NCBI RefSeq assembly: GCF_000002425.4
Contig: NC_037270.1
Coordinates: 8,728,494-8,792,493, forward strand
Reading direction: 5' to 3'
Source of the DNA: Physcomitrium patens
Lineage: Eukaryota; Streptophyta; Bryopsida; Funariales; Funariaceae
Length of the DNA: 64,000 nt
Shown here: piece by piece, positions 1-9,632 of the stretch
Layout of the letters: every line of letters starts with the position of its first letter
Position numbering within the stretch: position 1 is the stretch's first letter
Made by a program: the position numbers and the translations under genes
The notes under the pieces: generated by a model
Told to the model about the DNA's origin: nothing
Database searches by the model: none
Seen by the model: the letters and a program-made list of their open reading frames with translations, nothing else

Positions 1-198
1 GATGTTGGGAAGGTGAGGCCTCGATCATCTGCAATCGACCTTCAATCGTCGCTAATTTTACAGCGGAATGGGAACTAAACCTTGTATTTTTTGAGTAAAT
101 CTCTTAGCTTGATGCACACTTCATGTGGCTGATCATGAGGCTATTTGTGGATTCACCGATTGGAGTAGGGCACTGTGGATGGTCAACTCCTATCTTGA

Positions 199-501
199 CT
201 ATGGCCACCTTATGAAGCTCAAGGTCAATCTAAAGCATTCAAAAGAACAACGAAGCTTTCAATTCAAGAAACCAAATTTGGTGGCTCACGATCTTCCTGT
301 GCAGGTACATGGGGGTACAAATTCTTCGCGAGAGGCTTGGCTCTGAAGCCGGGGTTTAATTCCACTACTATTGTGGAGTACCCCACAACGCATCAGAGTA
401 TGAGGTTTAGCCTTCCCGGGAACACCAAGCGTCAAGTAATGCGGGCTCCACAAGTCAGGATGAATCAGTTGAATGTGAGTTCGATCAACACCCAGATCTG
501 A
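199..501 (+). CDS. Possible terminal coding exon, product unrecognised
   Basis: An open frame without its own ATG runs from 199 to a TGA at 499-501. From about residue 37 it reads like real protein (TWGYKFFARGLALKPGF and onward to a C-terminal NVSSINTQI), with balanced composition and higher GC than the DNA around it. A polypyrimidine stretch ending in GCAG at 301-304 could be a splice acceptor; the frame would then enter from an upstream exon. Positions 1-11, followed by GTGAGG, could be the end of an earlier exon of the same gene coming from outside the window. I recognise no family. It could equally be a chance open frame in a 5' or 3' untranslated region. Confidence 0.3.
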   Translation, partial: LWPPYEAQGQSKAFKRTTKLSIQETKFGGSRSSCAGTWGYKFFARGLALKPGFNSTTIVEYPTTHQSMRFSLPGNTKRQVMRAPQVRMNQLNVSSINTQI

Positions 502-2773
502 CCACATATTATGTAAAAAACATGTCGTTGGTGAACACAATGCACAATGCGTCAGATCCTTGGGTATTCAACCATTGAGGCCCATGGGTGTGACTACAAT
601 TTCACCTTCGAGGGTAGCAAGTTTTTGAAGTATTTCCCCCACTTAAGTTTCAGGAGAGGTAACTAGATATTTGTAATCATCTCCATTATGGAAATGAATT
701 CATCCCTCGGGTTGCGTTACTGGAGTTGCTAAATCTAGTGATTTCCGGAGTATTCATGCACTATTTCAGCATCAACTCAGTCACTAACTTTCATACAGAA
801 GTGCACAATGAACTTCTGAACAAAGACTAACACCTACACACTTCGAGGATTAGGCATGTGAATAGTGATCCAAAAGCAAAACCCATCACCAGACCCCATT
901 GGGGAAAATGCAAAAGCCAACACGACGACGTAATTAGCCACGACGTCAATCGTGATGCTCTCCTAAAACTAGACTTCCTGCTATGGGCACTAGCACACTG
1001 GAACATACGAGATATAGGTGCATCATCTGGAAGACCACTAGGACATGCGAAAATTCTTCGTTCGCAGCCGCTGATTACTCGATTGCCGGAGTCAAGGCAT
1101 GGATATGGCCTGACCGGGTCCTATGCGGCCCCAACCAACCCATAAGAACTAATCCTTAGGATCCAGATTCTGCGACGAAAACATAAACAAAGCTGGGCTA
1201 TGGAGCAGTGGCCGATAAGAGTTGACTTCATAGTATCAATTTTTCTATCAGAAGCAGAATCAGTCTGCAAGATTCGTATCCTTCTCACACTTGTGAAGCT
1301 CGCTTAGAAAATTGTTCTCCTTATCTTCTGCATGCCCTCCAAAAATTGCTCAGCATATTGTGGACATTAAGAAGGAACTGAGACGGATTGTAGTACAGTG
1401 TGTGCAACTAATAATAAATTGCTCAAATGTTCACGGTGTTGAGCTTTGTGTACTGTTCTATACGTGATATGGAAGCAAATTCTTGCACAGCTCAATGGAT
1501 AGAACATTTTTAAATATAAACTTTTATAAGTGGAGTTTGAAATAGAAATTCATGGCTTTCAATAGGTTTATAACAAGGTATTAAATTAACTTGGAGACTT
1601 TAGATGTGTCTATACACATTTTATGTAAAAACTCTGTGATACGAATATGAGTTGAAATGCTTTTATTAGTTACCTAGCTGAATATGAGCAATTGAGTAAC
1701 CTATTTAATTTAATTTAATTTTTTTATGTTCGTATCTTGAGTTTTTTTTCTGATCTATATGTGTATCAAAAGCTTTATATATAGAGAGAGTGATTTGATA
1801 AGGAATGTCCACATTAATGTGATTCCTTAAGTAATATTTGTTGCACATAAAGTATGCAGTATTATTTTTTGATTTAAAACCATCAGAACATACAATTTGT
1901 ATCTTGATTTTTTGTGTCTTTTCAGAATTTTCATGGCTAATACATAACAAATTTAAAATATAAAAAGAAAAAGTCACATAAATCTTGTAACTACTTAAAA
2001 ACATCAAACTCAAACATTATTTGAAACAGGTAATGCACCTAGAATCTGGGATTGTAGGGTTGTTTGAAATTAAATGAAAACAATGTGAGTCACGTCTTGC
2101 ACATGTAAGTGATTGAAACGTCCAAAGAATCTGCATGTATGCTAAAAAAACTGTCATTGTTGACTAGTATCAGAATAAGGAATGTCAAATTATATAAAAA
2201 AAAATAAATGCTCAACTTCTAAAACACTTCACCTTCCAAACATTGGACTTTACATAGTGGACCATTGGACTTTTCACTACACATGTGCAAACATAACACT
2301 TAAAATAGTAGGCTAAATCTTTTCAATACACCATTGCTCACTTATCCACCACCCAGAACCTAAGCCCTACACTGAGATGGATCGTCATGAGCTGGAAGTG
2401 TGGAGGTATCAGGAACCAAACAATGTCATGGGAGGCAACAGCTCGAAGACCATTGTCAGAGGAGTTCAAGCATGCAGAGGTACATAGCAGGGCCCCAATG
2501 GCGACGTTTATTCTGCTCGGTATTGGCTTTGATAACTATGCTTGTGAAACGGGCACCAACGCTGTGTGCATGAAAGAGCCCATCAAACATTTCGTCAAGT
2601 CTTTTCAAGTAAAACATACATGCTTAGATCGTCAACCATCACATTCGTATTGCAAGTTCATATCCACTAACCTCTGCTATTGTAAATGTCTACGAAGGGA
2701 CTACTTTCACCCACACCACTTCAAGCTCATCTGCTCCACAACCGGCGCTTCAGTTCACCGTCCACATCAAATC
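502..2773. other. Spacer, no supported gene
   Basis: Positions 502-1500 have mixed composition, with short frames that resemble no known protein; this may be the 3' untranslated region of the gene ending at 501. From about 1500 to 2350 the DNA becomes AT-rich with many homopolymer runs. Positions 2350-2773 probably hold the 3' untranslated region of the minus-strand gene ending at 2774. I see no RNA gene or mobile element. Confidence 0.5.
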
Positions 2774-3942
2774 TCAACAGTTCTTGCATACGTCGCCGTG
2801 TTTGCAACGCTTCACCTCAAAAATGGTAGCCTCGTTTCCTGATGTCATCACATAATCAAGGATGACACGAGAGGCCTGAAAGACAACAAGAAATCAGTTT
2901 AAGATTAGAGTACATTGAAGCACACCAAAATCATCAGCGAACGATGTGAAGATAACAAAAATAAACAAATAATAAATATGAAAAACTTTATCAATGCCCC
3001 AGTAGATACTCGTCAACGATAGCCAATTTCCTACAGATGGTTAACATTTTTCAATCCTGCAAAGAGAAGCCAAATCTGAAGAGGTTGTATCCACCTTGTC
3101 CTTGCTGCCAAGGCTGTATGTCTCCACAAGGCTTTGTAAATACTTGTCATGCTGCAATTCACACCCTCATGCGTGTCAGCAGTTGGTAAAAACACGATAT
3201 TCTATCCAAGAACATGATGTGGTAAAGACACGATAAAGACATTTTTGGTCTGAATATTCCCCAAAATTTAACTTAACAAACTTACCACATCGTCGATTTC
3301 TTGACTGCTCTCAACAAGATCCTCGTTATCAGCAATTATGCTCGGCACCTAATATCACCATAAAAAATAAAAATAGGTTACTTATTTTCTTCACCGTGTT
3401 ACTGTGTTTTTCGAAGCCAGGTCATTTCAACTGCAGTCACAGAAAGACTAGCTCAGAATTTTACATCTCTGAAATTACTCTAAAATGTTCATAGAAGACA
3501 AAGGAATCGTTACGAGGCCTACTACCAATATCTGGTAAAACGGAGAAATATTCCAACCTTAGCAAAAACGGCTGCATCCTCACCAGCTTGTTTAGTATAA
3601 GTGAAGCAGATGCGGAGGGCTTTACCTGTCGATCAAAAGGACAGGAAACATTTGAGCCTCGCCATTGCAATAGTTAGTAGTTTGCATGAGGGGATAACTT
3701 CAATCGTTTGTGCTCATTGTAGTTACATAAATCGTGCGATTGTACTTCTAGCACACCCCAGCGTGCAAAGAGATAGAATGAGTAGCCATTATTCAAATGA
3801 CGATTTGAGGAGGTCATGCAGAGATTAGTGCAGGAAATGACAATGTACCCGCGGATGGCAAATTGTACTTCTTCACCATCTCTTCCAGCCAGGCAAGCTG
3901 TTTCTTTTCCAAATGAAGAGACAGTGTCACCTTTTGAGCCAT
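2774..3942 (-). CDS. Small two-module protein with C-terminal Cys/His cluster, five coding exons
   Basis: The coding exons, read on the minus strand, are 3942-3849, 3625-3558, 3348-3286, 3151-3095 and 2875-2774. All four introns are GT-AG, and the phases agree throughout to give 127 residues. The start is the first ATG after an acceptor-like TACAG at 3951-3947. Residues 16-55 (LAWLEEMVKKYNLP through AVFAKV) align without gaps to residues 77-116 (DKYLQSLVETYSLG through IFEVK), with about 12 of 40 identical. Both modules are split by an intron at nearly the same place, before the K-A-x-R segment, so an internal duplication is likely. A short acidic linker encoded by one exon joins them. The C-terminus RCKHGDVCKNC has three Cys and one His that could bind a metal. 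No signal peptide or membrane segment is visible. The N-terminal strand-then-helix pattern (KVTLSLHLEKKQLAWL) recalls ribbon-helix-helix proteins, but that is only a resemblance. I do not know its function. Confidence 0.75.
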
Positions 3943-4773
3943 TGCACCTGTATCCAGAGCAACCAGAGGAATTAACTAAAACCCTAAAATTATACCTCCA
4001 CAGGCAAAGAACATATCCCAATCATGAAAAGAACACATACCCACGTCTTCTTTGAAACACACACCTGTGCCACAAACTCCATGACCCCGACTATTCAACA
4101 CCCTGTCCTCTAGTAATTCGTGACGAGAAGCTCACTATGCAGCTCAGAATACCCAAAAGCACCCATAGACCCAAATCGACAAAATTTTGTCACAGATTTC
4201 CCTGACAATTACAAGTCAGAAACACGCAAATCTCACAATCGACAAACCTCTATCCACTCGGAAATCGATTCCTGCGCACAAACTCTAAAGCAACCTACCA
4301 ATTCCGTATACATCAACAACCTAGGAAACCCCAGTGCTCATCTCAGCAGCAATTACAATCCAGCCCACTTGATTACACAACTTCGTCAGCTTACGATTGC
4401 ATAAATCTCAAACAAGAGTCTCAAAACATGATTCCTGGCCTTGAAAGAAAACAACCACCAAGTGCAGAAGATGCGATCCTGAAACTATTCCGAACCAAAT
4501 CAACTTCGGACAAGAAGACCCACACAAGCTTATTGATGAGATGGAAGAGGGGAGCAGATGAGCACTTGCCTTGCACGATGGATTCCAACGTGAAGGATTA
4601 CCGGAGGAATTGCACAACACAAACCAATTGTGGGCACAACTCTGCGATGTGAGCAGTCACTGGTGCAGCCCAGGTCTACAAGCACTATGCCGCGAGCGGC
4701 GTCACACTTTCTACTTATACCTTTTTTTTGAGTTTCCTGTGCATGTTTGTGTGGTTTGTTTTTGTTTTGTTTT
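3943..4773 (-). promoter_or_regulatory. Probable leader and promoter of the small two-module gene
   Basis: The acceptor-like TACAG just before the ATG at 3942, and a donor-like GTAAGC on the minus strand at 4394, suggest an intron in the 5' untranslated region. The segment 4395-4700 would then be leader and proximal promoter; it is clearly richer in GC and CpG than the repeats around it. Frames on either strand here resemble no protein. A copia LTR begins at 4774. Confidence 0.35.
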
Positions 4774-5028
4774 TGTTGAGAATGTTTAGAAAGAGTAATA
4801 CTAAGTAATACACACACAAGAGTAGTAGTTGTAAGTCATACACACAAGACGGTTTCTAAAGAAAGAGAGCTTCTTATCTAAAAATCTATTGATGTGGTTG
4901 TGTCTAGTATACAAGAAGAGAAAGGGGAGAGGATTCTCCACTAGACTTTAAATACTGTAGCTATGGTATTTACTGTAGTCTATAGTAAATATTATGGAGA
5001 GCACTAATTACATTTAATGATCTCAACA
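4774..5028 (-). repeat. 3' LTR of copia fossil 1
   Basis: The 255-bp repeat starts TGTTGAG and ends CTCAACA. It is matched over its length by 14432-14702 with scattered differences. Confidence 0.85.
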
Positions 5029-5238
5029 CTCCTCCTCGCTCATCATAATATTTACATAATATAAAATTTGTATAGAATTATGATCTATACTTTTTTGTGA
5101 TCTTGCAAGATCAATAATTGTTGCCTCATTAAAACCTTATCTAGGAAAACCTTATTGTATTTAAGGACAAAACCATAGATGAAGGAAAAAGAATACAACA
5201 ACATTTTCTTTAATTATTTAAAGAGCTCATTAACTTTC

Positions 5239-7830
5239 TTATTCAAGAAAAGCAAGTCGCCGCATACAAATGCCATAAGTAAGTCGACGATGGTTGCACA
5301 ATGGGAGAGCTTTGGTGAAGAGATCACCAAGGTTATTTGTAGATTCAATTTTCTTAATTATAAGTGCTTGATTAGTAATCAAGTCATAGGTATAACTAAA
5401 ATACTTTAGATCAATATGCTTTGTCTTGTTGCCTTTAATGAAACCAACTTGCATTTGTGCAATATAAGCACTATTATCTTCATGTAAGATAGTTGGAGAA
5501 TCATCATATGAAAATCCACATATTGTTTGAATGAATTTATCAATTGATCACAACCAAATACATTCTCGAGATGCTTCATGTAAGGCAATAATTTTTGCAT
5601 GGTTGGATGAAGTTGTAGTTATTGTTTGTTTCACTGATTTCCATGATATTGCAACTCCATGTCTTAAAAATACATATCCTGATTGAAATTTAGTTGTTGC
5701 AGTATTAGATTTATATCCTTTATCACAATATCCAACCAACTTTGGATGTGCAGATTGTGTGTAGTATAATCCCAAGTCTTCAGTATCTTTTAAATAATGT
5801 AATAAATGTTTGATGTCATTCCAATGTTGTAGTGTTGGACGTATACTATGACTTGTAAGAACACTAACTACAAATGCAATAGCTAGTCTTGTAGATGTAG
5901 CTAAATACAAAAGTGTTTGAACCGCTGCGAGGTATGGATATTGTTCTTCCAATATTTCCTCCTCCTCCTTGCATGGATGGTATGGATCATAACCATCACG
6001 ACCATGTCCAACCATTGGTGTGGACAATGGATAAGCATCAATCATATTAAATCTTCGCAAGATTCGTCTAATATACATTAGTTGGTAGAGAAAAATACTA
6101 CCATTTGTTAGATGCATAATCTGAAGACCAATGTAGAAAGTTGTTTTTCCTAACATTTTCATATCAAATTCACGTATAAATAAGTTAATAGCTGTAACAC
6201 ATGCAGATGTAGTTTCCACTAGTTAAGATCATCAACATATATAGCGATGATCACAAAACTAGTTTTATCTCATTTGATAAATAAACAAGAAATTAGTGGA
6301 TTACTTACAAAATTATTTGTAATTAAATAATCTCAAAGACGTTGATACCACATGCATCCAGATTGTTTTAAACCATACAAGGCCTTACATAATTTAATAC
6401 CACCATATTGTCTTGGAGCAAGTCGATTTGAAGTTCTTATTTCTAACTCAAGTGGAACTTTCATATAAATATTTATATCAAAAGAATCATATAGATATGC
6501 AGTTACTACATCCATCAGATGCATCTCAAGGGTGGCATGAACTATCATTCTAATAATATGTCAAAATGTAATTGAATCCATGATTGGAGAATGTATGGAT
6601 TCATAATCAATGCCAAATCTTTGAGTAAATCCTTGAGTAATAAGACAAGCTATATAGCAGGTTATTTGACCTTGAGCATCTCGCTTGCATATTAATACCA
6701 TATTATATCCCACAAGGCGAGATGTAAGAGTGTCTATAATTGGACCAAAGACTTTCTTCTTATGCAAAGAGGCATACTCCTCCTGAATAGCAGTTTTCCA
6801 TTTTGACCAATCAGAGCAACATATCGCCTCCTCAATGGTTTGAAGTTTAAGATCATCTTCCTTGCAAGAAAGGGCTTCTATAATCATATATGCAAATGAT
6901 TCATTTACCATAATAGATGGTCTATCCCAAATATCATGTGTAGCACAATACAAAATAGATAATTCTTTACTTAATTTGTTCTTATTCCTTCCAATTCGAA
7001 GATTGTTTTTCATAGGAATTGAAGGTACATTATGCATGGATATATCAACATGAATTGGTAGTCCCACAAGATGAGTGGCAATTTCTTGAGAAATAATACC
7101 ACGATTAATCAATTTTATAGCTTTCTTCTTACGTAGTTGCTTATCTTGTCCACAAGTTCTTTTATTTGTTGTTGTTATAACTTGAGGTATTGTAGTCAAT
7201 GGCACTGCATTCTTAGCAAGTGCATTTTGAGCCTCATTAATAGGAACTCTTGTAATTCTAAATGCATCATTGAAGCCATCAGGTATTTTATCTGCGATCT
7301 GTTTTAGATGCAAAATCTTAGCAACTTTAGTTTCTGCCAAAGATGTCCTAGGATTAAGATTCATTGTAAATATTTTTGATGCTTCAAATATGAGTAATTT
7401 AATTCTTTGTTGATTGGATACTCCTCCTTAAAAAGTTGAGAATTTATTTTCTTCAAAATGGCAATTTTACAAACATGCACGTAATAATGTGTCAGTTGAT
7501 GGATCAACAATATGAATAATGCTTAGTGAATCAAAACCAACATATACGCCTTCTTATCAATGAGCTTGAAGGGTACGCCCTTGAGGTTCTGGTATTGGAA
7601 TCCAAGCACGGCAACCAAATACTCATAAGTGAGGTATATTTGGAACACAATCCAAAATGAGCTCATGTAGTGAAACAATTTCAAGAGAAGAAGGGTGAAG
7701 GCATATTAATGCTGTAGCATGTAAAATTGCATGATTCCACACAGATGAAGATAAATTTGTATGAAGGAGGAGTGACTAATTTCTTATTTTCTTGGAACAT
7801 TTTAATAATTTTTTTTTTTTTATTTATTTT
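5239..7830 (-). pseudogene. Copia pol remnant: integrase end, reverse transcriptase, RNase H
   Basis: On the minus strand, 7830-7380 resembles the integrase C-terminal region (VYVGFDS and a following CHFEE). Positions 7364-6333 cover the linker and the first reverse transcriptase motifs, and 6219-5548 the second half of reverse transcriptase (KTTFYIGLQIMHLTNGSIFL) into RNase H (SNHAKIIALHEA). Positions 5454-5239 carry the RNase H tail. The order is that of Ty1/copia (integrase before reverse transcriptase). It is a broken fossil. Confidence 0.85.
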
Positions 7831-7910
7831 TTTAGAAGAGATTGTAGATTAAGGTAGTAGAATAGTAGTAGAACGGTGTTAGGGACATATTCTTTAGAAC
7901 TTTTTAGAGA

Positions 7911-8149
7911 GAAGTTTCTAGAACCTTCTAGAAAACAAGCCTCTGGAACCTTCTAGAAGAGAAGCCTCTGGAACCTTTTAGAGAGAAGTTTCTAGAAGCT
8001 TCTAGAAAGGAATCCCCTGGAACTTTTTAGAAGCTTCTTAGTTAATAAAAGTAGCTCGAGAAGTTTCTAAAACCTTCTAAAAAGGAAGCCTCTGGAACCT
8101 TCTAGAAGCTTCCTAGTTAATAGAAGTAGCTCGAGAAGCTTCCTAAGTA
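7911..8149 (+). promoter_or_regulatory. Array of heat-shock elements in the LTR U3
   Basis: Heat-shock factors bind alternating GAA and TTC units spaced two bases apart. Five such units in perfect register start at 7911, 7916, 7921, 7926 and 7931. Another five start at 7985, 7990, 7995, 8000 and 8005, and a three-unit site starts at 7946. Further partial sites continue toward the TATA box at 8154. The array arises from tandem copies of a short unit centred on the palindrome TTCTAGAA. The 3' LTR has the same arrangement with a different copy number (about 13651-13850). Heat-inducible transcription is inferred from these motifs. Confidence 0.8.
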
Positions 8150-8153
8150 GGAG

Positions 8154-8196
8154 TATATATAGGGATCGAGGCTGAAGAGTTCTTCAGTCTCGACAA
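8154..8196 (+). promoter_or_regulatory. LTR core promoter with putative self-primer sequence
   Basis: A TATA box (TATATATA) occupies 8154-8161. Thirty-two bases after its first T begins AGTCTCGACAA (8186-8196), which pairs at 10 of 11 positions with TTGTCAAGACT at 8324-8334. A 28-base imperfect palindrome at 8166-8193, with arms TCGAGGCTGAAGA and TCTTCAGTCTCGA, overlaps it. Confidence 0.7.
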
Positions 8197-8323
8197 CACA
8201 TCTCTTGGAGTTCTAGCTCACCTTTCTGGTGTTGTTCTTGTACTCATCTGTTTAATCTAGTTCTGCCACTTCTTCTTGAACTTCTTGTTAGATTTCAAGT
8301 CTGTATTTTGTGTCCGTGACAGT

Positions 8324-8334
8324 TTGTCAAGACT
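8324..8334 (+). other. Putative self-priming primer-binding site of chromovirus 1
   Basis: TTGTCAAGACT begins two bases after the 5' LTR, where a primer-binding site must lie. It matches no tRNA end I recognise, but it is complementary to the predicted first bases of the element's own transcript. A short initiator-tRNA-like TATCAGAGC appears only 27 bases after the LTR. Confidence 0.65.
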
Positions 8335-8601
8335 ACACTAACTTGAGATATCAGAGCTAGTTCTTTCTTAGTAGAGTGTAGATTACCCCTCTACTTGAAG
8401 GTATACTAGCATTTTTTAGAGGTTGCGGATTACCCTCCTCTAAACTGATACTTCTTCTGTTACAATATTGGAGTCTTATTCTTCTTGGAGAGAGTGGATT
8501 ACCCCTCTTCTTGAAATTCTTAAGGCGTTTTATAGGTTGTGGATTACCCTCCTATAAACCAATATTGCCTCTTATAGGGTCATTTTTGTCCTTCTTTTAG
8601 A

Positions 8602-9620
8602 ATGGCCGGAGGTCAAGACATTAGTATGACAGAAAGTTCGGAGTCTAAGTTAGATGCTATTATGAATGCCCTCGCTACGTTATCACAAAGAACTGCAGAG
8701 ATTGAAGGAGTGGTGGCAAGGCTTCATAATGATGGAGTATCTGGGATAGTACAATCTAAACTACACCAGCCTCAAATTTCGGCACTTGGAGAAACAACTT
8801 TACCTCAAGTTCGATAAGAACCACTAGTTCTACAACATAAGGAGCCTCGAGTTAGCCTTCCAGATAAGTTTGATGGAACACGTTCCAAGTTTCGAGGATT
8901 TGTCAATCAAATTAGGTTGATAACAGTTTTACAGCCCGAACGATATCCAATGGAGGAATCATGTGTTGGGCTTGTTGGAACCTTACTTACGGGTCAAGCT
9001 CTATCATGGTTTGCTCCTTTGTTTGAGAAATGATCATCCATATTAAACAACTTCGAAACCTTTTTGGAAGCATTTGCGGAAGCATTTGGTAAACACGATA
9101 AGGTTCGATGGGCTACAACAAAGATCCGGTCGCTACGATAAGGAATGCGTTCTACATCAGTCTATGCTTCGGGTTTCAGGCAATTAGTATGCGACATGAA
9201 TTGGGATGAAGAAGCGTTGATGAGTCAATTCTATTGGGATTTAAGAGATGATGTGAAGGATTTGCTGTTAACTCTTCCTGATCCACGAACGCTCAATGAA
9301 GCCATTAGCCAAGCTGTGAAGTGCAATAATCGCCTATTCCAACGTTGCCAAGACCAACGTTCAAGACAACATACAATTCGCCATGCTCCAACTATGTCGG
9401 CAAGCAAGGTGAATTCGCATTCAGAGGTGGAAGACATACAAATTGATGCGGTACGTATCAAATCTCTTACTATAGAAGAAAAAAAGTGACGTATGGAGGA
9501 AAATTTATGCTTGTATTGTGGTGGAGAAGGCCACAAAGTCGAAAACTGCCCCAAAAAGCAAAATCGAGGCATAGTCAAGACTAGGGGAGTATTTGTTCAG
9601 GAAAACGAGGATGCCCAGCC
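8602..9620 (+). pseudogene. gag region of chromovirus 1
   Basis: The region encodes capsid-like protein starting MAGGQDISMTESSESKLD. Retrotransposon gag motifs follow (LPDKFDGTRSKFRGF), then a zinc knuckle CLYCGGEGHKVENCP at about 9508-9552. It is broken. The related gag in chromovirus 2 begins MAEHLEMKSAMAQMQ. Confidence 0.8.
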
Positions 9621-9632
9621 ACAGTAGGAACC

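Larger units (their letters stand above)
7877..8321 (+). repeat. 5' LTR of chromovirus 1
   Basis: The 445-bp LTR starts TGTTAGGGAC and ends GTCCGTGACA. It contains the heat-shock-element array, the TATA box at 8154-8161 and the predicted transcript start near 8186. U3 would be 7877-8185, and R plus U5 8186-8321. Confidence 0.95.

Noticed and set aside
858-1145. 95-residue plus-strand open frame
   Set aside because: It has no similarity to a known family, no splice or repeat context, and a composition that gives no support beyond chance.
2387-2842. 151-residue plus-strand open frame
   Set aside because: It overlaps the last exon of the minus-strand small gene, whose protein shows an internal duplication and correct splice sites. 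The plus-strand frame has no recognisable features and looks like a shadow.
3041-3151. Alternative end of the small gene by reading through intron 4 to a stop at 3041
   Set aside because: Reading on gives a short unrelated tail. Splicing at 3094/2876 instead completes a second module that aligns with the first, which is far more convincing.
8349-8357. TATCAGAGC as the primer-binding site of chromovirus 1
   Set aside because: It starts 27 bases after the LTR, too far for a normal tRNA primer site. A self-complementary site sits at the expected place.
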